This document shows, piece after piece, positions 1 through 8,163 of a DNA stretch of 64,000 nt (the first letter of the stretch is position 1; each line of letters opens with the position of its first letter). This stretch comes from Sphingomonas phyllosphaerae FA2 (GTDB lineage Bacteria; Pseudomonadota; Alphaproteobacteria; Sphingomonadales; Sphingomonadaceae): the NCBI RefSeq assembly GCF_000427645.1, contig NZ_KE386571.1, forward strand, positions 1 to 64,000, read 5' to 3'. Made by a program: the position numbers and the translations under genes. The notes beneath the pieces were generated by a model. That model was not told where the DNA came from and did no database searches. It saw only the letters and a program-made list of their open reading frames with translations.

Positions 1-154
1 AGCCGCCCAGCATGATGCTCCACACCTCGGCCGCCGGCGACATCGCCGCCATGTAGATCAGGCTCAGGCTCAGCGCCGCGACCAGGATCTGGAAAGCCAC
101 AACCACCCGGAATTTGAGGCGGATCGGGGCGTTGTTTCGGAACCAGGCAATCAT
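1..154 (-). CDS. Methyl-accepting chemotaxis-like protein, N-terminal fragment (runs off window)
   Basis: Reading the minus strand from an ATG at 154 gives 51 open codons that continue past the window edge. The peptide begins MIAWFRNNAPIRLKF and is followed by one strongly hydrophobic segment (about residues 17-40) of the kind that opens membrane chemoreceptors in Sphingomonas. The short basic head before a first membrane helix suits a chemoreceptor or another sensor. No signalling domain lies inside the window, so the family assignment is an inference from the N-terminus only. An unrelated membrane protein is possible. Confidence 0.4.
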   Translation of the reverse strand, partial: MIAWFRNNAPIRLKFRVVVAFQILVAALSLSLIYMAAMSPAAEVWSIMLGG

Positions 155-509
155 CTTCGTACTCCTACCGGCCGGCAGAACTAGCGAAGCTCAATAAATT
201 TTCATTGGCGAAATGATGCTTTGCGACGATCTGTATGATCGAATATACAGATTCAGTAGTGAGGCGAAAATCTCAATAAGATTAACCATTAAAGTTGGCC
301 TCAGGGGCGACATCCAGGGACATAAAGATCAAGACGCTTGTCTCAATATTTACAATCTATATTCGTTTGCAACCGAGGAGGTGGTGGTGAATGTTTCAAC
401 GGTTAAGATAAGGTTGAAACGCACCAGCATCTACGGAGCAGTAGCACAAACCCATTGTTTCTGGTTCTGCTCGTGATCATCCGAAGCGAGCAGGAGCGCC
501 TTCAAGGGG
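155..509. other. Intergenic stretch, AT-richer, no supported gene
   Basis: This stretch separates the chemoreceptor-like start from the left end of the IS3 element. It is visibly less GC-rich than the rest of the window. An 87-codon frame (213-476) is open, but its product has no recognisable motif and no clear ribosome-binding site, so I do not call it. It probably contains the promoter of the minus-strand gene. Confidence 0.5.
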
Positions 510-568
510 TGAGGTGCTCCCCGGAAATCATGTCATTGATAAGTTAGCTCGTCAGATGGAGACGAGCG

Positions 569-832
569 ATGCGGCGAGGCCGTTTTACCGAGGATCAGAT
601 CATAGGCGTGCTGCTTGAGCACGAGGCTGGCGTGAAGACCGCTGAGTTGTGCCGGAAGCATGGCATCAGCGATGAGACGTTCTACAACTGGAAGTCGAAG
701 TACGGCGGGATGACCGTGTCGGAAGCGGCGAGGTTACGAACGTTGGAGGACGAGAACCGGCGGCTGAAGAAGCTGCTGGCGGAATCGATGCTGGACGTGT
801 CGGCGCTGAAGGATCTGCTGGGAAAAAACTGA
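569..832 (+). CDS. IS3-family transposase OrfA
   Basis: This 87-residue protein has the helix-turn-helix of OrfA (about residues 8-50, including [16 protein letters not shown]) followed by a leucine-zipper-like helix (residues 55-85). In IS3 elements OrfA binds the terminal repeats and is joined to OrfB by a -1 ribosomal frameshift. The last codons contain the slippery heptamer A-AAA-AAC at 823-829 just before the TGA at 830-832. The OrfB frame is -1 relative to this one, exactly as that mechanism requires. Confidence 0.9.
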   Translation: MRRGRFTEDQIIGVLLEHEAGVKTAELCRKHGISDETFYNWKSKYGGMTVSEAARLRTLEDENRRLKKLLAESMLDVSALKDLLGKN

Positions 833-840
833 CCCGGTCT

Positions 841-1659
841 GTGGATCGCTACGCCGCGGTGGAGAAGCTGATGACCGACCACGGCTTCTCAGAGCGTCGC
901 GCCTGCAGGCTGGTCGGGGTCAACCGGTCGGCGTGGCAATATGAGCCGCTTTGCGGAAAGGATGATGCTGTCCGCAAGCGGATGCGCGAGCTCGCCAACG
1001 AGCGTCGCCGGTTCGGTTATCGCCGGCTTGCGATCCTGCTGCGGCGCGAAGGCAAGGGCATGAACCTGAAGAAAGTGTACCGGCTGTATCGCGAGGAGCG
1101 GCTGACGGTGCGCAAGCGTGGCGGCCGGAAACGGGCGTTGGGCACGCGGGCGCCGATGGCGATCCCGCAGGAAGCCAACCAGCGCTGGTCGCTCGACTTC
1201 GTATCGGATGCGTTGGCCTGCGGCCGGCGGTTCCGCGTGCTCAACGTCATCGACGACTACAGCCGGGAATGCCTGGCATGCATCGTCGACACCTCGTTGT
1301 TAGGCCGGCGTGTCGTCCGCGAACTCACCGCCATCGCCGACCGTCGCGGGCTGCCGTGCATGGTGGTCAGCGCCAACGGCACCGAAATGACCAGTCATGC
1401 CGTGCTCGCTTGGTGCCAGAACACCGGCGTCGAGTGGCATTACGTTGCGCCCGGCGAGCCGCAGCAGAACGGCTTTGTGGAGTCGTTCAATGGTCGCTTG
1501 CGCGACGAATGTCTGAACGAGCACCTGTTCCCCTCGCTGGCTGCGGCGAGACGGATCATCGAGGCATGGCGCACGGACTACAACACCGTGCGTCCGCACA
1601 GCAGCCTCGACGGCATGGCACCCCGCCGACTTCACCAACCGCTCGCGCCAAGGGCATGA
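841..1659 (+). CDS. IS3-family transposase OrfB, catalytic Asp replaced
   Basis: OrfB of the same element, 272 residues from a GTG, is normally made as an OrfAB fusion by -1 frameshifting upstream. It contains the HTH_21 region and the rve integrase core. The first catalytic Asp is in WSLDF and the catalytic Glu in FVESFNGR. The second motif, which should read SDNGTE, reads SANGTE: codon GCC at about 1375 replaces GAC. The other IS3 copy in this window (60982-61887) keeps SDNGTE. With that Asp lost the DDE enzyme should be unable to cut DNA, so this copy is probably dead or dependent on another copy. Confidence 0.88.
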   Translation: MDRYAAVEKLMTDHGFSERRACRLVGVNRSAWQYEPLCGKDDAVRKRMRELANERRRFGYRRLAILLRREGKGMNLKKVYRLYREERLTVRKRGGRKRALGTRAPMAIPQEANQRWSLDFVSDALACGRRFRVLNVIDDYSRECLACIVDTSLLGRRVVRELTAIADRRGLPCMVVSANGTEMTSHAVLAWCQNTGVEWHYVAPGEPQQNGFVESFNGRLRDECLNEHLFPSLAAARRIIEAWRTDYNTVRPHSSLDGMAPRRLHQPLAPRA

Positions 1660-1707
1660 GGACACCGAAGCTAACTTATCGGCGGCCTGAAAATGGGGAG
1701 CACGTCA

Positions 1708-2097
1708 GTTGTTGAGCAGGGCGCTGGCGACGCTTTCTTTGTTTTGCCGAAAGATGAAAAGCCTCGATATCTGACCGAAAAGGAGACGGCGGAGCGCGAT
1801 ACCGATTCTGATCGTTGGCGATATCTGGGTGTCGTTAAGGGGGACGTGTTTCATACAGACATACCGGAGCGTATAGCGCTTCTCGGCGAGCGGAGTTCGC
1901 CATATCGGCGTCAACACCAGAAGCGCGATTTCTGCTGAAAGCACGCGCCGCTATCGACCGTCACAACGAACGTCTGCCTTCCACCAAATTGCGACGTGGT
2001 AGGGCCAAAAAGCGGCGCGGCCGAAGGCGCCCAGTTCTTGCCGGTCATGATACTTCTCGCAGCGGATGAAAGCGGACGTTGCGAACGGGCGTCGCCC
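1708..2097. other. Stretch without a supported gene
   Basis: Short frames are open on both strands (1693-1938 plus, 1705-1944 minus). The plus frame begins inside the IS end, and neither shows a domain or a good ribosome-binding site. They may be debris of a gene disrupted by the IS. Nothing else is seen. Confidence 0.4.
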
Positions 2098-2517
2098 ATG
2101 CTTCAATCGTTCGCGATGTGGGCGTTCAGCAAGTCCGTCTTGGTCGGCAGCCTGGTCAGCGCCGCACCTCTGCTGTCCTTTACGCTGTTGATGGCAATTT
2201 CCTCGCTGCCTGAAGGGATCAACGGTCCGGACAGTATGGTTGCGACGGTCTGGCTCGCTGTGCTGCCGTTTGTAGTCGCTTTGGCGATAGTTCTCACCGC
2301 GAGCATTGTGATCGGGCTTCCGGTGACGATTCTTTTCAGGCGCAAAGGATGGGAGGGCAGCGCGGCCTATGTTGGCGTTGGTAGCGTTTCTGGATTTCTC
2401 ATCCTCATCATCGCACTATCCTTGATGGAAATGCCCGGTGGCGATTGGATGGCACTGCTTGGCGCGATTGGCGGAGCAGTCACTGGTCGCATGTGGTGGG
2501 TTTCTACCCGAACTTAG
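2098..2517 (+). CDS. Small integral membrane protein of unknown function
   Basis: The ATG at 2098 gives 139 residues with about four hydrophobic segments (roughly residues 8-30, 43-68, 85-105 and 112-132). A charged turn RRKG lies between the second and third. I do not recognise a family. The open frame extends upstream to 1996, but that added segment is hydrophilic and lacks a ribosome-binding site, so I prefer 2098. It stands alone, with the IS3 remnant region before it and the IHF-like gene after it. Confidence 0.6.
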   Translation: MLQSFAMWAFSKSVLVGSLVSAAPLLSFTLLMAISSLPEGINGPDSMVATVWLAVLPFVVALAIVLTASIVIGLPVTILFRRKGWEGSAAYVGVGSVSGFLILIIALSLMEMPGGDWMALLGAIGGAVTGRMWWVSTRT

Positions 2518-2823
2518 AGCGTCCGCTTCTCAGGTAAGCGGCGGCTGATTGGTCGTGCCGCTTTCGACGAATTCCGGCCATTAAGGCGGAGGAGACGTCT
2601 GCCTCTGTGATGATGGGCCCGCGGAAGTCTGTCATTTATGAAGGCGCGGTCAGGCTCAGTACCCGCCCGATACCCTGCGATGCTCGCGATCGTCCGTCCT
2701 CAAAGGATTTCTGTCCGAATTGTCATTCTCCCGACACCCGATGTATGTTTGCAATCGTTATCAACGGGCGGCAGATGCAGTCAGGTCGTGTCGGTCGGCC
2801 AACCAGGCGAAGGAGAAGGAACA
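2518..2823. other. Intergenic stretch upstream of the IHF-like gene, with a possible degenerate repeat
   Basis: No gene is supported. Between about 2580 and 2690 there is a faint match to the dispersed intergenic repeat described elsewhere: a GCGGAGGA block, then after some 80 bases CCCGCCCGATACCC. It is in the same (minus) orientation as the copy at 3186-3299. The resemblance is weak. The last bases (2811-2815, AGGAG) are the ribosome-binding site of the next gene. Confidence 0.35.
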
Positions 2824-3110
2824 GTGACGCGCTCGGAGCTGAAAAGCGCCTTGTTGCAAGGAATAGGACCCTCTTCGGCAGAGATGTCGAGGCGATAGTG
2901 TCGATTTTCTTTGATGAGATCCGTGATCGGCTGGCAGAAGGCGGTCGTGTCGAACTGCGGGGCTTCGGCACATTCACCACGCGTGCCCAGCAACCACGAA
3001 CGGGGAAAAATCCAAAGACTGGCGTGCCGGTGCAGGTGGAAGCATCCCGTAAGCCGCATTTTCGGCCCGCTCGAGGCCTACAGACCCTTGTGAACACAGC
3101 GGCCTCTTGA
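2824..3110 (+). pseudogene. IHF/HU-family DNA-binding protein with a 1-nt frameshift
   Basis: A GTG at 2824 preceded by AGGAG (8-nt spacing) starts VTRSELK. The family pattern then continues in the -1 frame as KRLVARN, the helix GRDVEAIVSIFFDEI, the beta-arm start GGRVELRGFGTF and the DNA-contacting RTGKNPKTG. Restoring one A in the run of four at 2842-2845 joins both parts into a 95-residue protein of normal IHF-beta length. Either an A has been lost (pseudogene or sequencing error) or a different upstream start is used in the second frame, which would replace the first helix with an Arg-rich tail. IHF bends DNA as a heterodimer. A second, chromosomal ihfB probably exists elsewhere. Confidence 0.75.
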
Positions 3111-3185
3111 TCGCTTGAACGCTGACGAACGTCAGCGAGGCCGGGTTGACGCTAAGCAACGCCGAAGATCCTTTTGGCCAACGGC

Positions 3186-3299
3186 TTGTTGATTGAGGCG
3201 GAGAGACCCTCCGCCGCGATGGCCTTCTCTCCTCAGGATGAAGCGCGATTGAACACGATTATACGCGCCGGATACCCCGGGCGTTCGTCCGCTTACGAC
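3186..3299 (-). repeat. Dispersed intergenic hairpin repeat, copy A
   Basis: Read on the minus strand this copy has a GGGTATCCGGCGCGTATAAT block, a variable middle, GAGAAGGCC, and a hairpin GGCGGAG/CTCCGCC followed by TCAATCA. It matches copies at 6957-7088, 48975-49078, 56108-56222 and 57988-58112. It sits between the IHF-like gene and the EAL gene and codes for nothing recognisable. Confidence 0.6.
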
Positions 3300-3368
3300 T
3301 GATTGAGCGGCTCGATTTTGGGACATCAAGCGCGCCTTAGCTCGTTGAGCAACGTCGAGGGCACCAGC

Positions 3369-4121
3369 TTATCGCGGTATGATGGACGGCAGTCGTTCAA
3401 GTTCTGGCTTAGCGTACCAGAACCCCTGATGAAAACGTATGCCCAGCTGGCGCAAGGCATATGCCTCCGCCTCCGTCTCGATCCCCTCGGCAATGAGGAG
3501 GGTGTCCAACTCATCGCACATGCCCACAACTGACCGTACAATGGCGCGGCGACGCAGGTCGGTGTCGATGCCCCGGATGAGGCTCATATCAAGCTTGACC
3601 TCATCCGGCGCAAACCGCGCAAACATATCCAGTCCGGAGTGGCCGGCGCCGAAGTCGTCAATAGCAACCCCGAACCCGATGCTTTTATAGGTCTCGATGA
3701 TGCTCATGACGTGCTGGGGCGAGCCCATCTGCTCGTTCTCGGTGAATTCGAAAATCAGCCGGTCGCGTGGCAGCCCCGCCTGACCTGCGGTGCGAAGCGT
3801 GAGCTGGATGCACGCGAGCGGCGAGTAGACCGCATTAGGAAGGAAGTTGATGGAAAGACGCGCATCGGTGTTCAGCAGCCCAGCGCTCAACGCGCCTTCG
3901 ATGGCCATGACCCTGCAGGCCTGGTCGAAGGCGTAGCGGTTCGTCTCGTTGACACGGGACAGCACAGAGAGCGCGCCTGAGCCGTCTACTCCACGAACCA
4001 GCGCCTCATAAGCGAATGGCTGCCCGAGTTCCACGTCAACGATGGGCTGGTACGCCATCGTGAACGGTACATCGAAGTCAACGCCATCTCGGCAGCCGGA
4101 GCAGATCCTGCGCATCTCCAT
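3369..4121 (-). CDS. EAL-domain cyclic-di-GMP phosphodiesterase
   Basis: This is a 250-residue stand-alone EAL protein. Metal- and substrate-binding motifs are present: YEALVRG (E39), NFLPN, EFTENE, AIDDFGAGHSG, VKLDMSLI and EGIETE. It is therefore predicted to hydrolyse c-di-GMP to pGpG in the cytoplasm. No membrane segment or sensor domain is visible. The N-terminus has a CSGC pair (residues 7-10) that could bind metal. The start ATG at 4121 lacks a strong ribosome-binding site. Its neighbours are unrelated, so its input is unknown. Confidence 0.9.
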   Translation of the reverse strand: MEMRRICSGCRDGVDFDVPFTMAYQPIVDVELGQPFAYEALVRGVDGSGALSVLSRVNETNRYAFDQACRVMAIEGALSAGLLNTDARLSINFLPNAVYSPLACIQLTLRTAGQAGLPRDRLIFEFTENEQMGSPQHVMSIIETYKSIGFGVAIDDFGAGHSGLDMFARFAPDEVKLDMSLIRGIDTDLRRRAIVRSVVGMCDELDTLLIAEGIETEAEAYALRQLGIRFHQGFWYAKPELERLPSIIPR

Positions 4122-4603
4122 GCGGGTTTAGCTACATGAGCAGCGTTAAAACAGCCTGAAGCGACTTCTTGCTGTAGTCTGCTCGCGTGTGGATCGCAGG
4201 GCCCGTTATCCACGAAAAAATGCACTGTTACCCCGCCGAGGCCGCCTGAGCCAACGGCTGCTTACCGAAGATCGCTTCCCGGGAGCGGCCAGTCTCCAAC
4301 CCACCATCTTGCGACATTCCTGCCGGACGGCTCTCGCCCAGTTGCGGAAGTCGCGCAGACGGGTAGCATGTGACAACGAATGAACCAGCCGGTCAGCCGT
4401 CGTCCATAGGCGGAACATAGCAAGACTTACGATAAAAGGATGGTCAGGCGAAATCAGTCGAAGCATCTCGGCTGCAAAGCCAGCAGAGTCTCGAGCTTGG
4501 CCCGGTGAACGGATTGAAAGTGCTTTTTGTTATAGCTCCGACTTCTTGGACGGTGCTTGCTGAAGCCGGATCGCGACGCAAGCACGCTCCGGCTCACCAT
4601 TAA
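4122..4603. other. Intergenic stretch, no confident gene
   Basis: An 86-codon frame is open on the minus strand (4206-4466), but it is Arg-rich, has no known domain and overlaps a short repeated motif (GGACGGCTctCGCCCAGTTGCGG, near 4325-4348) found also near 5420 and 5950. I therefore do not call it. The stretch ends in a hairpin (4553-4585). Confidence 0.4.
4553..4585 (-). terminator. Hairpin downstream of the PEP-CTERM gene
   Basis: An 8-bp perfect stem GTGCTTGC/GCAAGCAC with a 17-nt loop lies 18 bases beyond the stop of the minus-strand gene at 4604. There is no clear U-tract, so it may be a processing or stability hairpin rather than an intrinsic terminator. Confidence 0.35.
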
Positions 4604-5149
4604 TCAAACGAAGCGCAGGACCGTACGACGACGCAGCGCATACCCGATCACGCCGAAACCCAGCATCATCGTCGCCCAGGTGGCGGGCTCAGGCACCGCT
4701 GGGGTCGCGCCCCCGACACGGTTCACGACAAACGATGCCGACTGCCACGTCACGCAGCAGGTTAGCGCCTTGCCGTAGACGAAGTCGGTGTTGCGCACCG
4801 AGAGGACGTTGCCGTCCGCGTCGACCTTGAAGCTGGCGAAGAAGGTGTTGGTGCTCGACCCGGCGGTGCAGCCCGTGCGGTCGCAATTGCCGAACGAGAC
4901 GTTACCGTTGTTGAAGGACGCGCCACCGAACTGATAGCCGTTCAGCTGCTTCGACGAAAACGCGCGCATCGCCGCATTCTCCCGCGCCATGGGATCAAAC
5001 TCCATGGTGAACGAACCGCTAATCGTCCTGCTCGGCGCCGAGAGGTCGAACGAAGCGGAAAAATCGTACGTGCGCGTGATGTACGCGGCATTGGCGGGGG
5101 TGCTGACAATGGCGGTGGCAGCGACGAGCAGAGCAGGCAGGAACTTCAT
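4604..5149 (-). CDS. Secreted PEPxxWA-CTERM sorting-domain protein
   Basis: This 181-residue protein has a Sec signal peptide (residues 1-21, cleavage after ANA). A beta-rich, Ser/Thr/Asn-rich domain with two Cys pairs follows. The C-terminal sorting tail is VPEPATWATMMLGFG, then a hydrophobic helix and a terminal Arg cluster (ALRRR). This WA-variant tail is characteristic of Sphingomonadaceae and is recognised by an exosortase/archaeosortase-type system. No exosortase lies in the window. A GGGG block sits 5 bases before the ATG at 5149. The function of the ectodomain is unknown; surface or exopolysaccharide association is usual. Confidence 0.85.
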   Translation of the reverse strand: MKFLPALLVAATAIVSTPANAAYITRTYDFSASFDLSAPSRTISGSFTMEFDPMARENAAMRAFSSKQLNGYQFGGASFNNGNVSFGNCDRTGCTAGSSTNTFFASFKVDADGNVLSVRNTDFVYGKALTCCVTWQSASFVVNRVGGATPAVPEPATWATMMLGFGVIGYALRRRTVLRFV

Positions 5150-5494
5150 ACGACCCCTTGGTTCATTCCCGCCTCTAATCGGGCGAGCGCTCGCTCGTTA
5201 GTCGGTTGTTAACCCGCTGTTAAGATGCTGCCGACGTCCATCCGTTATGCATTGTCCCAGATCGGATCGAGAACGTCCGTCGCTGTTCAAGCAAGTCACG
5301 CTTTATCACCCGCGCAACAAAAAGGGGACCTCCCGGCAACCATTAGGCCTTGCCGTTCCGGGGCGTGAGAGTCGACCGGATCCTCCCGAAAGCAGACGGA
5401 CCGCTATCGGGCTGGAAAGCTGCCGGACGGCTAGCGCCCACTTGCTGACGATCGCACATGTGCCGATAGGTTGCCGATCCAACCGGAGGATGGG
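5150..5494. other. Intergenic stretch with a short repeated motif
   Basis: This holds the promoter of the PEP-CTERM gene (minus) and the leader of the gene at 5495 (plus). Around 5385-5450 it carries a motif (GGACGGCTAGCGCCCACTTGC) that recurs near 4325 and 5950. The ribosome-binding site GGAG of the next gene is at 5485-5488. No gene is seen. Confidence 0.4.
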
Positions 5495-5896
5495 ATGCTC
5501 TTTTTCCTTTCTACCGCAGCGCTCCTTCTGGCTATGAGGCCTGACGTCGCCAAAAAGGCCGAGGAGTTGCCTTCGATATGCTGGGTGAGTGACGTGGTTG
5601 CCTCAGAGAAGGGGGTCACGATCTATTTCCCGCGAAATGGTGGACCGTTGTTTGTTTCGCTGGCCAATCGCATTTTTCGCCCTGCCGATGCGCCGGTAGA
5701 TCCTCGCCGGCCGCAGGACGGCGCAATTGAGGTAGAAGTGGGACAACAGCTTCATCCCAGCGCTTCGCCGGAAGATGGGTGCACATTGGTCGTGGCCAAT
5801 CAGATTGGGCGGATTGGCGTGCTCGCCACGGCCAATCTCCGACCAACTGGGCTGCCACCGGAATCAAAGACCGTGTTCATCCCTGCGCATGACTGA
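5495..5896 (+). CDS. Hypothetical protein with hydrophobic N-terminus
   Basis: The ATG at 5495, with GGAG 6 bases upstream, gives 133 residues. The N-terminus (MLFFLSTAALLLAMRP) is a short hydrophobic segment that could be a signal or anchor. The remainder is a mixed beta-type domain with one Cys in SICWVSD and another in DGCTLVV. I recognise no family. It is not in an operon with the following gene, since a 103-base repeat-containing gap separates them. Confidence 0.5.
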   Translation: MLFFLSTAALLLAMRPDVAKKAEELPSICWVSDVVASEKGVTIYFPRNGGPLFVSLANRIFRPADAPVDPRRPQDGAIEVEVGQQLHPSASPEDGCTLVVANQIGRIGVLATANLRPTGLPPESKTVFIPAHD

Positions 5897-5999
5897 ACGT
5901 CCGCTTGCCACCACTTCGCGACGTTCGGCGCGGGCATCGGGAGCGGTCGGGCCGCTAGCGCCCAGTTGCGGTCATTCCTGAGACGATTAAGCAGTCTGT

Positions 6000-6443
6000 A
6001 TGAACCTACTGCAATTGCGCTTCGCGCCCGAAGACGAGTGGCACGGCGAACTCACTGCTGATGTGTCGGCAAGGGGTTTCGCGGGTCGGGGAAGCGCGTG
6101 GTTTGCGGTTGAGGATCTACGCCGATTTGTTGCTGCCTTGTCTGCCTTTCCGCTCGAAGCGCAAAACCTACCTTCAATCGCTGGCGGTTTTGGCGACAGG
6201 GCGGAGGCGCTCGAACAAGTGCACCTCGCCATCGCTTTCGCGCCCCATGATCTGCGAGGCAACGTGCGCGCGACGGTCCATCTGGCCACTGAGGTATGGA
6301 ACGGCGCCGCGGCCGACCTGGAGGCTATGGTAGAAGTGGGATTTCTCGTGACCTATGCCGACCTGGATCAGTTCGCCTCTGCATTCGACGGCCTCTTGAC
6401 TGGCGAAAACACCGAAGCGATCCTCCGATCTTCTGTCGCCTAG
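6000..6443 (+). CDS. Small beta-rich protein resembling WapI/DUF6228-type immunity proteins
   Basis: This is a 147-residue acidic cytoplasmic protein without signal or membrane segment. Its pattern is FAGRGSAWFAVEDLRRFVAALSAF, then alternating beta strands (VHLAIAFAPHDLRGNVRATVHLA) and a terminal helix LDQFASAFDGLL. This resembles small orphan immunity proteins of polymorphic-toxin systems (WapI/DUF6228-like). The assignment is by overall pattern only, since no catalytic motif exists in that group. No toxin gene is adjacent. Confidence 0.5.
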   Translation: MNLLQLRFAPEDEWHGELTADVSARGFAGRGSAWFAVEDLRRFVAALSAFPLEAQNLPSIAGGFGDRAEALEQVHLAIAFAPHDLRGNVRATVHLATEVWNGAAADLEAMVEVGFLVTYADLDQFASAFDGLLTGENTEAILRSSVA

Positions 6444-6508
6444 GATGCAGGCGGAGTAGCCAAGCGCGCTCACCCGCCCCGGGTCCGCTGCCGCCCACTA
6501 GCGGACAT

Positions 6509-6922
6509 TTACCGGCCAACGGCAAGCGAATGCAGAGAGGCAACAGGTGCGGTCCAACAGGACACGCGATCTCGTTCTCGGCGTATTGCTTGGGCTGCAC
6601 CAATGCGGGTCAGAGGTTGGCGCGCGTCTTGGAATATCTGCTCGAAAACAAGCAAGCCGGTCGCGGTCGGCACGACGTGATACGCCCTTGACGCTCTGAC
6701 CCCTACGTCCGTGTAGAATAGCACCGGAAGCCGTGTAGCTAAGCACCGCCTCGCGGCAGCCACCCAGTAACGTTCATATTCTTCGGGGAGCCAGACGTAG
6801 GTCCCAGACCAGAACGGCTCCTTGAGTTCGCCCAACGATACCTCGCCATATACATATCGACGACCGGGCGCGGTCTGCCCAACGGGCACCTTGAGGAAAG
6901 ATAGAGCCTGCTGATTCATCAA
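6509..6922 (-). CDS. Hypothetical cytoplasmic protein
   Basis: This 137-residue protein starts at ATG 6922 (or 6919). Its sequence is soluble, with conserved-looking aromatic stretches such as PFWSGTYVWLPEEYERYW and a basic C-terminus. I do not recognise a family. It converges on the gene at 6000-6443, and its upstream side faces dispersed repeat copy B. No strong ribosome-binding site is visible. The codon pattern and the length of the only open frame suggest it is real. Confidence 0.5.
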   Translation of the reverse strand: MMNQQALSFLKVPVGQTAPGRRYVYGEVSLGELKEPFWSGTYVWLPEEYERYWVAAARRCLATRLPVLFYTDVGVRASRAYHVVPTATGLLVFEQIFQDARQPLTRIGAAQAIRRERDRVSCWTAPVASLHSLAVGR

Positions 6923-6956
6923 ACCGATTTACATCGTCGGGGGAATGTCAGCTATC

Positions 6957-7088
6957 CATCACAATGCGACATTCGGCTGACTGCGGCGGAGAACTCCTCC
7001 GCTCGGCCGCCTTTTTCCCTCGTGCAAAGGTACGGACGAACTCGGTTATACCCGCCGGGTACCCGCAGCCGCTCGTCTGCTAACGACC
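6957..7088 (-). repeat. Dispersed intergenic hairpin repeat, copy B
   Basis: On the minus strand this copy reads CGGACGAGCG-type start, GCGGGTACCCGGCGGGTATA, CGAGTTCGTCCG, ACCTTTG, GGGAAAAAGGCGGCC, hairpin GCGGAG/CTCCGC, then CAGTCAGCCGAATGTCG. It is nearly identical to copy E at 57988-58112 over its whole length, although the two lie 51 kb apart. Confidence 0.7.
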
Positions 7089-7302
7089 ACTTGCAGAGGT
7101 CGGAGAGTGTGATCTGAGCTTGTTGGGCCGTCGCACTGGACGACGTTGCTGGCGTGGGCGATCAGTCTTCTCCTTGGCGCGATGCCGACGACAGGATCGA
7201 TGATGCGGTTGCTGCAAGTTTGAGGCATTGATCACGGGTGGTGACACGGCAGCGAAGCTGCAGCGCATGCTTTGGTCGCGGCACGAAGTTGTTTCGTCTC
7301 AG

Positions 7303-7341
7303 CTCCGCCACCCAGCTACGATATTCCGCAGGGTGGCGGAG
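7303..7341 (+). promoter_or_regulatory. Perfect 11-bp inverted repeat upstream of the SDR gene
   Basis: CTCCGCCACCC (7303-7313) and GGGTGGCGGAG (7331-7341) flank a 17-nt loop, ending 51 bases before the SDR start. It has no U-tract, so a leader hairpin or an operator is more likely than a terminator. The rest of 7089-7392 shows no gene. Confidence 0.35.
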
Positions 7342-7392
7342 GTGAGACCGTTCGCGCCCAAGCGGCGTTATGCGGCGGCAACGGCGAGGACT

Positions 7393-8163
7393 ATGACAGT
7401 GGCCAGAACGATCGTGGTGACGGGGGCGGAATCCGGGATTGGCGCAGCGTGCGCGGCGGCCTTCGGCGCGGCGGGGGATCGAGTAGCAGTGCTTTACTAC
7501 GCCGACGCCGCGGCCGCTGAAGCCAGCGCCGAGGCGGTGCGGCAGCGCGGCGGCGAGGCGATGACCGCTCAGGCGCATGTCGACGACGAGACCTCGGTCG
7601 ATGCTGCCTTCGCCGCTGTCGAAAAGGTCTGGGGGCCGGGCGATGTACTGGTCAACTCCGCCGGCCTAAACATGAGCGGCGTTCCAGTCCGCGCCATGGC
7701 GCTGGCGCAGTGGCGTCGCCTGCTCGACACCGATCTCACCGGCGCCTTCCTCGTCTCCCGCCGTTTCCTGAACGGACGCGGCGATGCGCTGAGTGACGCT
7801 GCCATCATCCATATTTCGTCTATCCACGCCTACGCGGTGCGCGCTGGCGGCGCGGATTATTGCGCAGCCAAGGGTGGGCTGTCGAACCTGGTCGAGACGC
7901 TGGCGATCGAGGAGGCGCCGCGACGGGTGCGTGTCAACGCGATCGAGCCGGGAATGATACTCACGCCGATGAACGCACGCGCCCAGACTGACACCACCTA
8001 CCGCCGCACTTTGGAGGGCAACATTCCGCTCGGACGGGCCGGCGATCCGGCGGAGGTGGCGGACCTTGCGGTCTTCCTCGCCTCCGATCGCGCTCGCTAC
8101 ATCACTGGCGCGCGCATCGTTATCGACGGCGGGCTGTCGCTGATGCAGGCGCTCGGCGCATGA
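7393..8163 (+). CDS. SDR-family NAD(P)-dependent oxidoreductase
   Basis: This is a classical short-chain dehydrogenase of 256 residues. The cofactor-binding TGAESGIG is at 10-17, NSAG at 88-91, the catalytic Ser at 142/143 and Y156-CAA-K160. GAGGA lies just before the ATG at 7393; the frame is open further upstream, but only from here does the Rossmann fold begin. The C-terminal ITGARIVIDGG is the usual SDR ending. Its stop overlaps the start of the GH130-like gene (ATGA), so the pair is translationally coupled and probably acts on the same sugar, for example oxidising a released hexose or polyol. The substrate cannot be read from the sequence. Confidence 0.88.
   Translation: MTVARTIVVTGAESGIGAACAAAFGAAGDRVAVLYYADAAAAEASAEAVRQRGGEAMTAQAHVDDETSVDAAFAAVEKVWGPGDVLVNSAGLNMSGVPVRAMALAQWRRLLDTDLTGAFLVSRRFLNGRGDALSDAAIIHISSIHAYAVRAGGADYCAAKGGLSNLVETLAIEEAPRRVRVNAIEPGMILTPMNARAQTDTTYRRTLEGNIPLGRAGDPAEVADLAVFLASDRARYITGARIVIDGGLSLMQALGA

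Larger units (their letters stand above)
510..1707 (+). mobile_element. IS3-family insertion sequence (copy 1, about 1.2 kb)
   Basis: The ends form imperfect inverted repeats. The left end reads TGAGGTGCTCCCC (510-522) and the right end, read on the other strand, TGACGTGCTCCCC (1695-1707). A second matching block, GATAAGTTAGCT, lies inside each end (538-549 and 1669-1680). The length of 1198 bp and the two overlapping-frame ORFs are typical of IS3. No short direct repeat is seen at the flanks, so the element may be old or rearranged. A second, differently numbered IS3 element lies at 60964-62211. Confidence 0.85.

Noticed and set aside
213-476. 87-codon frame before the IS3 element
   Set aside because: It has no motif, no ribosome-binding site and unusual composition; the stretch is AT-richer intergenic DNA.
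4206-4466. Minus-strand frame of 86 codons
   Set aside because: It is Arg-rich, has no family and overlaps a motif repeated in other intergenic regions.
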